DNA from: Cladocopium goreaui | Lineage: Eukaryota; Sar; Dinophyceae; Suessiales; Symbiodiniaceae | DNA length: 64,000 nucleotides | Direction: 5' to 3' | Assembly: GCA_947184155.2 (NCBI GenBank) | Contig: CAMXCT020006630.1 | Coordinates: forward strand, 295,001 to 359,000 | In this document: positions 45,381 through 57,224 of the stretch, piece after piece | How the letters are laid out: the number at the start of each line of letters is the position of its first letter | Position numbering within the stretch: position 1 is the first letter of the stretch | The notes under the pieces: model-generated | Told to the model about the DNA's origin: nothing | Seen by the model: only the letters and a program-made list of their open reading frames with translations | The model's database searches: none | Position numbers and translations under genes: made by a program

Positions 45381-48215
45381 AACTGGAACCGCATTTGGTC
45401 CTGCCTTGCATGGTGCTCTCGTTTTGGACGAGAAGTTAGCATGGTTTAGCAAGAGTTGATCAAAATGCAAGTTTACATGAGTTGATAATACCAGATTTGT
45501 ATTCAGGATCATTTATGTTACTGCAAGTGAGGGAATATGCATAAAAATGCATTGTTTTGTGGTCTGTGGCCCAACCATAAACTTGCCTTTCAATACACAA
45601 TCGAGGGCCCAAGCACAACTTGCAAGTCTAAGTCCTGCCACGAGGGACACCAACCCACGATTCACAATTGAAGTCAATGCTGAGGCTCCGTGGCGTAACT
45701 AAATGTAGCCAGTGTCTAGATGTGTGTAGTCTGGCTGCTGAGGATTCTTTACCACCAACTCGATCCCAAGCACCACAGATATGCTGAAGGGGGACGAGCA
45801 GGCGTGGCCCAAGTGCCTTCCAGCCATTCCCAGCTTTTCCCAGTGTCCGACACTCCTTCTGTCATCCCTTCGTTGCCTCCAGCTAAATCATGCTATCTCG
45901 CTCCCAAAAAGCGGACTTGGCTTTCAATTGTTCAGTTTAAGGCGACTGTGATCGACATTTCAGACTTCATCGCGGACATGTGCAGCTAGCATCAGCTAGT
46001 GCTGCTTGTGTGAGTAGTTGCATTGTTTCACCTGAACAGGATGGAACAAGATGCCAAGTGCGCAAAGGGAGAAACCAGTACCTCGAAACAAATCCCCTGA
46101 AAAGGCGCCATAATACTGAGCTTCAATCTGATTCACTTTTTTAGGATAGCTACTTGGTATATCACTTCGTCCAGGCTCTAATCCTGGCTTATTTTGACTT
46201 GATACTCTTTGTTGCAAAGCGATATGCACTACGATCTGCTAGGATATATATTACGATTCACAATCTATTCAGAAGATTCAGAAAGTCACAGCTTCATAGG
46301 CTCCACAGCGGATATCAGCGTCTCCCTGTCCATGGGATCCGCGTCAGCCGCCTGAGCTGAGCTGCGCATTGCTTGGAAAACCAACGTGCTTTGCGTTGCA
46401 CCCATTCAGTTGCTGTCTTCAACAGTGACGCTATTTTTCGTCTGAAACATATCGCAAGGGTTCTCTTTAGCATTGCCAAACCACAAGAAATCGATCTCCT
46501 CGTGTTTCATGATGTGTCCAATACTTTCATAGTCTTCCATACTTTCTCCATATTTCCACAAACTGGACGTCACAGGATATATCATGTCACAGACCAAAGT
46601 TTCGCCGAGTATTCTTGTTCTGCCGCTGCAAAATTTTGTGACTTTGTACGTTTTCTTCAACTTTGTAGGTGGCTATGCAGCAAGAGAAGCCAAGATCTCA
46701 GGAACCGAATTTAATTTTCTTGAGCTTTGAAGTTTTCAACAGGTTTCCTTGTGAGGACAGCCAAGAAGGCCCGGAATGACAGCTTAAAAATAGCTTAAAG
46801 AGCCCGCTTTAATATATATATATATATATAGAATGTTAAGGAGTGTGCAAAACCTTTGCAATGACTTGGTTCGAAGCTTAAAAAAACACAAGATGTGTTC
46901 AAGATGTGAAAGTGTTGTAAAAGTGTTGTAAAAGTGTTGTAAAAGTGTTTCAGCTTAGGGGAGCGAAACCAAGCGTTGCCTTCGTTTCACAGTTTGAGTT
47001 CCGCAGGACCTGTGTGAAGAGCTCCAAAGCTCATATGTCCACGTTCGACTGCAATACACTGCGCAAGTTTCCAACTCCCCGATCCTAGAACTTGACTAGG
47101 ACCTAGGGACAGCCTCCCAGAGGCCCTGATAACACAGATATGCGGCATATGTGCCGAATCCGGCGAGCCATTGCAAAATACGTTAGCTGGAAAGACTTGA
47201 TGCGGAAACGACTAGGGGGTCCTGTTGGATGTAGCAACTTATGTCTTTGAAAACAAAGAAGTAGCAGCATCATATAAAAGTATAAAATCATATAAAATCA
47301 AAAGATAAATAAAATCCATAGAGTAAATACTTGGAAGATCTTGGAAGCCGTCGCAAGTCTTCACCGTCGAAGGCTCATGGTGGAGCTAGCAGAAGCTCAA
47401 GGTCAAGCGCAAGAGGCGGGCCATGGCAGGGATAGCAGAGATAGGGGTATGAACTCCCGAATGAAATCGCATTTAAGACTAGAAACAAACAAACATATAT
47501 ATATATATATATATACATATATTATGCAATAAGATCGTATCAGGTTATGCATGATATATTGTTAGCGAGACTATGCCCTATTATTATTTGGCGTTTAGGC
47601 GTGATACAGTAAGATAAAGAGTATACTGTAAGGTATTGGTGTTCGTCACATTGTGACGTGTGCTAATGACCCTGCCAGACCAGGTATTTCTCAACCGATA
47701 AATTCAATGCACCAAGATGTGCAAGATGCCTCCCTCTAGACTCTAGACTACAAAACGATACTGTTTTAAATGTCAGTGTCACGGTGTATTTGTAGCTCTA
47801 CATGTGAAGATTGCGAAGCTCAGACTTTCAAGCCAGCGTTGAGTCATTCAACACTTGGAAGATGTGAAAGAAATCGGTTGAAGGCACCAGATGTGAGGGC
47901 TATATTGGCAGATCAGAACAGAAATAGCCTGAAATTAGTCATGACATACTAATGCTTTTAGATGTGAGAGACTCGGACCACTCGGATGGTTTCAGGAAAG
48001 GGCCAAACTGCAGGAAGATGCTAGTCACTTAGTCACTTAGTCGACTGGGCTGAGCCAGCGTCGAGCCAGTCATCAAAGGTTTTAGGACCGTTACAAGGTG
48101 CCACGATCTTTAAGCCACTCGGCGCAGGGACTTGCCTAAAGATTGGAAAACCTTCTTGCGTTAATTGAAACAGCATTTCTTTCTACTTGTTGGACATGCG
48201 AATCACAAAGGTCAG
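45381..48215. other. No gene identified
   Basis: GTGTTGTAAAA (11 bp) x3 at 46913-46949; TA repeats at 46810-46830 and 47490-47520. A possible Arg/Ser-rich frame lies at 47341-47430. Confidence 0.4.
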
Positions 48216-48429
48216 GATCCAACAAGATCGGCTACGGCAAAGGCGGAACTTCAGTGCTTTCATTATTTGGTGCGTTTAAGTCTGTGTGCATGTGTGCTTT
48301 TTACATTTTCCAAACAAGCATCTACCCATGCCAATTTCTTCCCAGCAGGTTGTTCGAACAACGCCAACTGATGGACGATCGTGTAAAGGTTGCGGGGCGG
48401 GACCACTACTGACAGAGCTTGTATTATAG
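48216..48429 (+). CDS. Candidate two-exon 3' gene end, unknown
   Basis: Exon 48216-48269 (AAAGGTCAG to TATTTG|GTGCGT; DPTRSATAKAELQCFHYL) joins in phase 0 across a 79-bp intron to an exon starting 48349 after TTCCCAGCAG. That reads VVRTTPTDGRSCKGCGAGPL to a TAG at 48429. A second frame of the last exon (LFEQRQLMDDRVKVAGRDHY-stop) is also plausible. Confidence 0.35.
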
Positions 48430-48788
48430 CGTAGAGTATTACAATGTATTATAGCCAAGAAATTGATAATTTCGAGAAAAGTGGCCATGTGATTTCTATG
48501 TTTGCATCTAACTATATCAAATTGCAGCATATTGCTGCAACCCATTTGATTTGCGGTGGAAGAGTCCTTTCTTGAGAGGGCTCTCACCTTGCATGTTCCC
48601 GTATATCTTACCTGTCCCGCCTGCTTTGCTGCAGTAGGCAACATGCATAAAATCAGAAACATAGTCATAGTCCGTTAGCAAGCCAGCTCGACTGCTCACT
48701 CACCGTTGTGTGCTGTCATCCCTACGAAAACATGCTGTTGCATGTTTCATGTGCATGGATGTGCCGGGCATAGCCAAGCAATCTTTAC

Positions 48789-48918
48789 CAGTTGCAGTTT
48801 GAGCTTCACGGAAATCTGAACGACCAAACCCAACCTGGAAAGCCCGGAAGGCTTTGACATCGCAGGGAAGCAACGTTGGAACGCCAGGATTTTTAGGAGG
48901 CGGGGCACCCTTCGACAT
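48789..48918 (-). CDS. Candidate first exon on the minus strand
   Basis: ATG-initiated minus-strand frame MSKGAPPPKNPGVPTLLPCD then VKAFRAFQVGFGRSDFREAQ, up to a CAACTG|GTAAAG donor. It would be one of the few genes opposing the general + direction. Downstream exon candidates on this strand (48600-48699) are weak. Confidence 0.38.
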
Positions 48919-49989
48919 TCGAATTTCACGTAATGCAGAGAACTGCGCCCATTGTCAGGGCCATATAGTGACTGTGACAAGAAAAAATGTTTTTTTATTG
49001 TGATAAAAAAAGTAAGAGTCAGATAGAGTCAGATAGACAAGGACGAGAAATGGACAAGAAAGCATCTACTTGTAAGACTGTTTGGTTCTGTTTGGTTAAT
49101 GTGTGTTCGCATGGTGATCTCTGATGGCACGAAACTAAGAGTGCTCTTAGTAGGTGAGCAAATGAATGAAAGAAAAGAAGATCCACAGATGATTGCAGTG
49201 ATCGACGTGATGGAATGGAACTAGCTGAAACCAAAAAAACGAGATATGAAATATATTGAAGTGTATGAAGAAATGAAAAACAATAAACCAAATCGGCTAG
49301 TCATTGACTGACGAATGTGATTGCAAGTAGTTTGTTTAGTCCGTTTTTGTTTCATTTGCCCCTTGTGGTACATGACGCGTACATGACTCCATTTCTCGAT
49401 TGTGCTTCGCTCTTGGGAGGCCCCGCTCAGACTCTGCAGCCGCAGGTACTGGGGCGCCATTCTGCATCGTTCTGTCCTAATTTTGTGTTGTGAATATCGT
49501 GAGGTATTTCCGTGCATTGTGTATAGTATAGTGGTATAGTGATCTTCTGCCTGCTCTGCAACTGCCATGACCTTCAGTTTTGATTGATGCCGTGTCCTAC
49601 TGTATGGGCTTGTGTTTGCGCGCATTGCTTCAACTGGACACAGCACTGGATGTGAGTGTCTTGTGTGCTGTAAGCGTTGGGAAGAGCTATGAGGTTCTTG
49701 AGATTCTGCTTTGTATTGCCTTGCTTCCCAAATCAGCAAGTTTAGCCTAAAAAGTCCGACCACTTGTTCCAGTTTCCAAACTGGCCGCAGTCATCGCAGC
49801 CATCGCAGTCATCAGGACGTCAATGAAGGCAACTTGGCAACGCCCAAATCACCAGGACAGAGGGAGGTGCCACTTGATGCTACATGCCCTGGCATGATCG
49901 GTTGACAATCAGGAATCAGGAATCAGGAAGGGAAGTGTCAGTGTGTGTGTCAGCTACCCAAGTTACCGTGCTTGTCCGTGCTTCAGCAG

Positions 49990-50602
49990 GTTCGTTTTTT
50001 GCGGCAAAATAGGGCATGGGATGGACCGGTTTTCGTTCCGCCCCTCAATTGCTCTCAAGTGCCATGGCAGTACGCACTCACCCCAGTGCAGTATAGCGGA
50101 GTGCGGGAAGAAATTGCCACAATGTGACAGTGTTTCGCGATGTTTTGCTGTCACTGCGTGCATTGGAGACCGCACACATTGGATTTCCAGTGTGCAGACT
50201 GCATTCCATACAGACGTTGGACGCCCAAAAAAAAGGGCGCCTCACATTTTGACTTGGGGGCCAATCTTGGAGAGCTCTTCCCTTTGCTCAGTTGTTTCAA
50301 CTTGAAACCTGCAACTTTTTCCAACTTTTGATGTCTTTGAAAATGAAGCCTGACCATTCCATACACGTCATCACAGGTTTGGTGATACAAGGCGTCTACC
50401 TTTTTTTGCACCAATGACATGCCTGTATTTTTCACAGAGCGGAGGAATTGCTGAAAGAACGGTGCTTCCGGCGAAGAAGGTTGCGAGGGATTCGAGGGGA
50501 GAGGGCCGCAAAGGGTACCTTCAACTCAACGAGAACTCAATGAGATGGGAGAAAACCAGGAGGGGGAAGGCTCATGAAGCCCCACATGACCGTGCGAGAT
50601 AA
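49990..50602 (+). CDS. Candidate gene with Cys-pair motif, three exons
   Basis: 49990-50127 after TCAGCAG: RAWDGPVFVPPLNCSQVPWQ then YALTPVQYSGVREEIATM, reaching a TGA unless spliced before it. 50140-50331: CCHCVHWRPHTLDFQCADC (C-x2-C-x11-C-x2-C, a plausible zinc site) then RRWTPKKKGASHFDLGANLG. 50438-50602 after TTTTTCACAG: ERTVLPAKKVARDSRGEGRK, ending at TAA. Exon joins are not fully phased. Function unknown. Confidence 0.42.
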
Positions 50603-51542
50603 GCCTGGTAGGTTTGGCAAGCCTTGCTTAGCAAGCGGAGAAAGTACCACTGCTGAAGTCTTGGACATTTCGTGATGAAAGCCGTGCAAAAGCTTATGCC
50701 CAGGTAAAGTAAATGCAAGCATATGCATATATAATTACAGTAGCAACATGTAGACAGTATACGCATACAGTCCACCTATTTGCAAGTTTGTTTGCGCGAC
50801 ATTTGGATGGCAAAGCATCTTTTAAGGATTGCTCTGGCTTGGGGAAGATCGCGTTTAAGTGTACAATCACATGTTTTCAAGTTGTTCCATAAGTCACATG
50901 TTTGGCCAAGAGTGTGAATCAGTTTATATCAATGGCATAGTAAGCCACCCCTGATATTTGGTTTCGATTAGAGGCCTCCATGCCTAATCAGAAAAACAAC
51001 TTCATGCGATACTTCAGGCCATGTGACCACAGGGACAGGCGTCAGACTTGGCCAAGCACAATTTTGCTAAGTCGTCTGGGATGGAGTGCGCGAAGAAAGC
51101 ACTCCTTGAATCTCCTTGAAATAGTCACGAAGCGCTTTGAATAACAATCCGCACCCGAAGGATTGGTTTGCTCAATGTTCGCCAAAGTTCAACTCATCCC
51201 CCAGTGTTGCTTTCTGGCCGTGCCAATGGAAAAGATACCGTAACCGTTTTGTGGAAACTACACTGACACTCTCACGGTCTTTCATGGCTTTCGAGCAAGC
51301 ACTCACACATGGTGTATTCTTGATTTGCATCTGCGGTTTTGTGCAAGTATGTCAACCTGCTTGATTCTAGACGTTAGCATCTACAACTGCATGACTACAA
51401 TGCGCACGTCTACTTTGATTACAAAATCATTGCGTTTGGATACTAATGGATACTAAGGATACCATTATCGCCGTGATATTTGTGACATTTCGCATATTTT
51501 GCGACACAATATGTCATGGGGTTGTCTCCTTTTCCGTATCAG
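50603..51542. other. No secure gene
   Basis: A frame at 51180-51300 (SVAFWPCQWKRYRNRFVETT) may be an exon, but the borders are unclear. Confidence 0.4.
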
Positions 51543-51637
51543 ACGTGGCGCATAATGCTGTTTTTGGCAGGCGGGCCGAGACCAAGGCACTGAAGGCGCA
51601 TCTTAAGAATCTACAACATGAATTTTGCATAGCATAG
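51543..51637 (+). CDS. Candidate terminal exon, unknown protein
   Basis: Acceptor TTTCCGTATCAG, then VAHNAVFGRRAETKALKAHL and KNLQHEFCIA-stop. Strong codon pattern with a basic amphipathic helix. Confidence 0.42.
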
Positions 51638-52159
51638 AAATTTGGCAAATGACAATATATGATAATATATGACAATATATGTTCGATTGCTTTAATTGAT
51701 GTCTATCTGTTTTTGTTCAGGCTGCGACATGTTTTTGTGTTGCTTTGCTGGACTGAACTTCAATAATTTTGATCAATGTGTATTTTGTCCGACATGCCAT
51801 TCGTTCTAATTCTTTGCAAGGTCTACACCAGTATCACTAGGAAGGGGCTGGTTTTTGATTTGTCAGTGGCGTGTTTCTTTGCCTGGACATGCACGACTGT
51901 ATTCATAGTCTTACAATGTCTTACATCAATCTGTCGTTTGGGCTGGCTTGTTCATCAACTGATTCCATTGGCAGCAAAAATGGCTGGGGAGTCTTGTTTC
52001 CATTTTTTGACCATGTTGTGATAATTTGGATCCCGTCCGCTCCATCTCCATCAAATCGTATGCTCAACTCATCTCAATTCTTTGTTCATGTTCAATGGTG
52101 TTGCCTCTTGATCTTACTGACTTCTGTGCATCGCATTGCGTCGCAATGCATCATTACAG

Positions 52160-52266
52160 ACCCGACCGCTCCAGGATACATGCCCAAGGAAGGCACCAGA
52201 CAAGCTGAGGCAGGGATTGCCCGACACAGGAAACGGACAGACGTTTTGCGGTCTTGGAAGAGTTAG
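52160..52266 (+). CDS. Candidate terminal exon, unknown protein
   Basis: Acceptor CATTACAG. It reads PTAPGYMPKEGTRQAEAGIA then RHRKRTDVLRSWKS-stop. Confidence 0.38.
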
Positions 52267-52591
52267 TTGTCAAAGTTAACATGTTATAAATATGCAATTT
52301 TGACATTTTAATCGGTTTTAACTGATCAGTTCAAGGAAGGGCTCAAATATGTTCAAATCACATTTTGAATTTGACGGGCGCGGGCCAGCGCCTTGAACAG
52401 TTTCTGCACGGTACACTGTTCACATTGCAGTTGATTCAACGTTATTCAACGGTTCAAGAATGTTTTGTGTTTTCATTTTGGGTGTCAGTTGTCTCCATTG
52501 TGACCCCGAACATTCCAATAGTCTTCGTTATGTATTGATTCGACTGTCTTTTCTGCGGCACTTTGTCCGACTCTGTCCGTCCGCGCTACAG

Positions 52592-52663
52592 GTTTATCGA
52601 CAGTTGTGCCGAAATGAAGCTGAAATGGCAGCAGACTTGCGCCTTATGGAGGACCATCCTTGA
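52592..52663 (+). CDS. Candidate terminal exon, unknown protein
   Basis: Acceptor GCGCTACAG, 23 codons VYRQLCRNEAEMAADLRLME plus DHP to a TGA, phase 0. It could be the last exon of the same gene as 52160-52266 if that exon is spliced before its stop. Confidence 0.4.
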   Translation, partial: VYRQLCRNEAEMAADLRLMEDHP

Positions 52664-52724
52664 GTTCAAAGTGGATTAAGTGGACACAACCGAAAGCAAG
52701 TCACGCAGTATATATATATAGTAA

Positions 52725-53110
52725 CCGGCTAGCACTTAGAACATTAATCATTTTTTTCAAATAGGTCTATTAGTTACATGATTTTTCCTGGGTGAAAACA
52801 ATATTCTAAGTGCATATCCACAGACGATGCACATAGAATATAAACCTTGTGAAGATGTGCTGAGTTGATCATGAATCAAACCATCATGATGCATGGCGAT
52901 GTCCGCGCTGTTTACTTTAGATTTCACTGATCAACGATTTGCTTGGAGAGTCTTGGGATTTTGATAAGGTAAATATATATATATACCCCCATATTCTATG
53001 TGGATAAATATTCTATGTGGATGACATTCCAGGAATAGGTTTTGCTATCTATTTTCCATATTCTTAGTGGCACCTATGTATTTTTAATATTCTATGTGCC
53101 AGCTGTTTAC
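52725..53110. repeat. Dispersed ATATTCTATGTG motif, seven copies in both orientations
   Basis: Copies lie at about 52731 (rev), 52801 (fwd), 52828 (rev), 52990, 53008, 53060 and 53088 (fwd). The pair at 52801/52828 forms a hairpin with 14 of 15 bases paired. Confidence 0.75.
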
Positions 53111-53403
53111 TATATAGACATTTATAAGCATCTAATCTATAGACATGTTTAGACGGAATAGAACGTCGGGCAGTTTTGACATAGTGCTATCTATTGTACT
53201 GGCAAACTTCCAGGGTTTCAACAAGCCACCTTAATTTATGGGATTTGCGGGACGGGAGGGGCCAAAACACTAAAGCAACTCTGAAGTCTTGTCAGTTCAG
53301 TTTATTCTCTATTCTCTGTAGAGTGAAAGCATGGAAAAAACTTTGACAGTTCCGCTGACCACTGCTCCCAACCATTTCGCTTGGCCATGATCAACTGTGC
53401 AAG

Positions 53404-53837
53404 CGCTTGAGAAGCTTACTCCATATTTTTTGCGTGGCCAGTTCTTTAGGACCGCTTGGTCCTGCGTTGCTTACACTGTGGCTTCGTGGGAGCCCCCCCT
53501 GGGCCTCCGAATGGGCAAAGTGCTCAGAAGGATAAAGTCAGAGGAAAAGTGCCTTGTCCAGGCTGGGCAAGCATGCTTCTTCATTCCTTTCGACATTGAC
53601 AGACTTTTAGAAATTAAAGCTTCTACAGTAAGTGGGGCCAAAATTGTCAAGGTTAATCTTATGTCTGACCATGCCTTACGACAAGCCATTTGTCTTACGT
53701 CAAGGTTGACATTAATATTATGTGCTTCTTGAGGCGTTGGTGCTGATTGTTGCTGTTCGTTGGGACGGATCCAAGGCTTTGCGAAGGCTGTGGTCACTTC
53801 ATAGAGGTCGTTCGAATTCCTCCAAAGATCGCGCAAG
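53404..53837 (+). CDS. Candidate two-exon segment of an unknown gene
   Basis: Exon 53404-53627 ends at a textbook TCTACA|GTAAGT and reads ALEKLTPYFLRGQFFRTAWS, then GKVLRRIKSEEKCLVQAGQA and CFFIPFDIDRLLEIKAST. Exon 53734-53837 (TTCTTGAG to GCAAG|GTGACC) reads ALVLIVAVRWDGSKALRRLW in phase. The minus strand is also open over 53471-53863, which purine-N-pyrimidine codons can cause. The + reading is preferred because of phased splice sites. Confidence 0.5.
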
Positions 53838-54480
53838 GTGACCGCCACAGCATGCCAAAGCACTCAACTCTGAGTTAGGTGCTTAAACGCTTTTTAGATT
53901 TTTAAAAGCCTAGAAACATCAAATGTTTAAGCGACTTGAAACCGAATGAAAACACTGAAGGCTATGTTTGTCTCTGCATTAAACCTCATGCAGGTTCCTG
54001 AAAACGCCATGGTTTTTCCATGAGTCACGTCCTTTACTTTCAGAAGACATTGTTTTGAAGCATGAATCAAGTACCGTTCCAGGGCGCCCATCCATGCGAT
54101 CAAAGGGTAGGCTATCAGCGTAAACCCTGACACAGTATAGCTAGATGTGTCCATGCCAAAAAATGCGAGTCAGTGCTAAGTTTGCTTCTTTGGATAGCTT
54201 TGCCGTGCTTTGCTGGGAGATGGAGAGCTGACAGCGAAATGGGCACGCCTGGATTTCTTAAGATGTTTGCACCCAAGACATCTCTGCAACCTGGGATCAT
54301 CACGGCGTTGGATTTCAAATCGCCAGGTTCAACCCTGCAATCTCCTGCAAAGACACCCCATTCAACATTGTCATCGAAGGCCCGACATCCTGGGCTCGAT
54401 GAGTGCAAAAGCTGCTAAAACTTACCACAAAGTGTCACGGCACAGTAACTAACTCAGTAGCCCACATGCGTTTGGTCCAG
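53838..54480. other. Coding-like segment, strand unclear
   Basis: 54200-54410 is open on both strands (+ SEMGTPGFLKMFAPKTSLQP; - AFDDNVEWGVFAGDCRVEPG). One of them is probably an exon, but splice sites do not decide which. Confidence 0.35.
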
Positions 54481-54555
54481 GTATTCAGCTCAAAGCCGCC
54501 GGCGCCAGCATTTGCAGTGCGAGGCACGGAGGGACCAGTGTCAACTCCACTGCAG
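54481..54555 (+). CDS. Candidate internal exon
   Basis: 25 codons, phase 0 at both ends, between TTGGTCCAG and CTGCAG|GTGAAG: VFSSKPPAPAFAVRGTEGPV then STPLQ. Probably part of the gene running through 53.4-54.9 kb. Confidence 0.45.
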
Positions 54556-54631
54556 GTGAAGCATGTTCAAGCTACGTTCTCAAGAATTTCAAGCTAAACG
54601 GCACGCAGGTTGAAATTGCTTAGACTTTCAG

Positions 54632-54850
54632 AATGTGTGATAAAAGCTTGGCACAGCTGACAACAAGAGAACAGTTTGAATCCAAGTTCCCTTCATTTCT
54701 TCGAATAATTTACATGCCGCGTTCTGAATTGAAAATACCGGACAGTGCAAGAAAACTCCTCCAAAAGATTTGTCAGGAAAGACGACCTCTGAAGTTTGGA
54801 ATCTCAGTGGGAAAGGCATCACATAGTATCGCAAAAGGATATAAAAGGTC
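54632..54850 (+). CDS. Candidate exon, unknown protein
   Basis: After GACTTTCAG the frame reads MCDKSLAQLTTREQFESKFP, SFLRIIYMPRSELKIPDSAR and KLLQKICQERRPLKFGISVG. It stays open to 55016; the donor is not fixed. Confidence 0.42.
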
Positions 54851-55449
54851 CAGGCACGAAGTTTCTCAACAGTCAAGGGGGGTCACACGGAGTTGGCCTC
54901 AACGCGAAGAAAAAAGCATAATGAAACATATAAGCATCTTTGCAAATTTCATGGTGGATACTCTGTCCAAATTGCACTGTGAACTGGGAACTGGGACGGA
55001 ACTCACAAACTTGTGATCTGGACGTTTGCAGATTCAAGAGCTGCAGGGGCAAACATAGACATTGGTTGGAACAGGGATTCCCTGCAAGTCAACCTTAGCC
55101 ATTGTTCCAGAAACGTTTGTTGCACATCACGTTAATTGCAATACTCTTGGTGCAACACCAGCAGCCATTGTAATTGTATGGCCGTGTGTATGCGTCCTCC
55201 GCTTGTCTCTTGAAGGTCTAAAGTCACACGCACAGTGCCCAGGTCGTGACCCAACCTGCAGGCCTTGCTTGCGCATCTCACACATCTCTTTTCATGCAAT
55301 TTCAACGATTTAGTCGCCTTCGGGATTCTGTCGGCCAGCGCGGGGGTGCTGTGGGCACGGTGCTCAAACCATAGCCCAAGATGGGAGGATTTTTTTTTGA
55401 GATGGTGGTTGTGCGGGTGTCAGTTTGCACATGAAAGCCGGCCAGTGTA
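54851..55449. other. No gene identified
   Basis: Continuation of the open frame above, then unremarkable sequence. Confidence 0.4.
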
Positions 55450-55815
55450 GAAGCGCACTACTGAGGCAAAAACAAGCTGGTGTTCAAAGCTTGTTGGTTT
55501 AAAAGCTGGTTTGATCAACAACTAATGGATGCAAAAGCATGGTGATGCAGGAGAAGGTTTGATTGAAATCGAGTTGGTGTAAAAACTAGTTTGTCTGAAA
55601 TCTGGTTGGGGCAAACAAGCTGGTTGGTGTAAACTAGCTTTGTAAAAAGTTGGTTGGTGTTTAGACCTATCTGTATAGCAGGCCGGTGTGAAAGCCAGTT
55701 TGTCTACAAGCTGGTTGATGTCAAAGTTACTTTGATGTCAAAGTTTCTTTGTGTAAAGGCTGGTTTGTGTGAAAGCTGGCTGGTGTAAATGCCCTACGGC
55801 GCAAAAGCCAGATGG
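55450..55815. repeat. Degenerate AAGCTGGTTGGTGT tandem repeat
   Basis: About 14 variants of AAGCTGGTTGGTGTAAA spaced 18-30 bp apart over 365 bp, with AAACTAGTTTGT-like linkers. Confidence 0.8.
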
Positions 55816-55899
55816 TGCTGCCTGGTCTAGCTCACAACGGCCTTGAGCACGCAGTAAAACGCAAGACAAACAGCAAACAACGTGGCAAAATGCAGCACT

Positions 55900-56110
55900 T
55901 TAGGTGCTGGGGGGGGCGACGAAAAAAGTCGGAGGAGAAGAGAAAAGAAGAGGAGAACAAGGAAAGGGAATGAAAGAGAGAGATAGAGGCAAAAACAGGA
56001 GAAGGAAAAACAAGAGGAGAACAGGAGAACACAAGCAGAGAAGACAAGCAGAACAGGGAGGCGGGGCAGTTTTCAAGCAAAGCAAAAATCCGCGCAGAAG
56101 GAAAACCCAA
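55900..56110. repeat. Polypurine tract, about 200 bp
   Basis: Starts at GGGGGGGCGACG and is then A/G-rich (GGAGAAGAGAAAAGAAGAGG and similar). Confidence 0.85.
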
Positions 56111-56422
56111 GCTGTGACACTAGTAAAACATGATTCTCATGATTAACATGAACAAGCACATCCACTCAACGCATCGGCGGATTTGCGGATTGGGATTCCT
56201 GTCTTCAGATAGTGACAGCTGCAGAATCCATAGCGCAGTTGTGGTTTCACAACACGTGGTGTACTGATGGTTACAGGTGCAAGCCTGTCACACAGCCAGG
56301 TTAGGGGCACAGTTTCTCTGCCAGAATTCGTGCCCTGTGTGGAAATTGAGTTTGTTTGAAACTTCGCCGCAGTCAGCGCATGAACTTCATTTTTCCCTGG
56401 GGGATTTTGAAATTTTCATGAG

Positions 56423-56756
56423 GATGTCATGCAAGCAGCCCAAGAGCTCGCAGCAAGAAGCTTGGAACGTTTGAAGCTTGGAGTGACTGCATTCGGATGT
56501 GCAGATGCTAACAATACGCTATGGTTTCATGGAATTTGCCTTAAAAATCAGGGAGTACATCAATATCTATCTGTATCTTTGCGTTTTTCATGTTTTTCCG
56601 TTTCGGCTGCACGGCCTTAAAGAGTTTCTGGTTTTTGGCCTAGGCCTTGTTGCGCGACGTCAACAGCGTGCGGCCCCAACTGCCCAGGCAGAAATTCGCC
56701 AGATGTTTCAGCTATCGAATCTCATCAAAGGAAGTTTCGATAAGCAAACTTCCTAG
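56423..56756 (+). CDS. Candidate gene 3' end, two exons
   Basis: Exon from 56423 (TTTCATGAG): DVMQAAQELAARSLERLKLG then VTAFGCADANNTLWFHG, an amphipathic helix first. Exon 56644-56756 (TTGGCCTAG to TAG): LVARRQQRAAPTAQAEIRQM then FQLSNLIKGSFDKQTS. No family recognised. Confidence 0.45.
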
Positions 56757-57219
56757 TTACGGACGAATGGTCATGCTATGTCATGCTTAGTCTTCACACC
56801 ATCATGTCAACCTGTCAACCACATCATCAAGTAGTTGGGACGTGAAACAGTAGATCACAGTAACAGTCCAGGAGCCTGCGATTTACGGGTGAAACCGTGG
56901 AAGCGCTCAAATCATTGTGTTTTTTGCACGTATGGCGGCCCCAGGGGGAGGGTCTGTGTTTCCGCGGTTCCGGGTCGATCTGGACAAACTTTCCACAAAA
57001 AGGGCACGAGACTGTAGGGAGAGATCGGTTCGCAGTTCAAAAAGATTGAGGACTTGGAAGATGAGGTCAGAAAAATGCGTACGAGATTTTAGCGAGAGCT
57101 TGAGTTCGCAAAAAACGCTGAAGAACCGACAGCTGCAAAAATTTATGCGCGGGCGATTTTAGGTCCAAAATGGCGTCCGGCGGCTCAAACAAGAGGCAGC
57201 TCAGGGGAGAAGTCGCTGA
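56757..57219. other. Probable dispersed repeat, coding uncertain
   Basis: The + frame MAAPGGGSVFPRFRVDLDKL to MRGRF at 56917-57162 overlaps sequence (CCAAAATGGCGTCCGGCGGC) that resembles a repeated element rather than a gene. Confidence 0.35.
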
Positions 57220-57224
57220 GAGCA

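Noticed and set aside
49221-49763. 180-codon minus ORF
   Set aside because: No protein-like pattern or splice context. Its C-terminal part is hydrophobic AT-rich sequence; probably chance.
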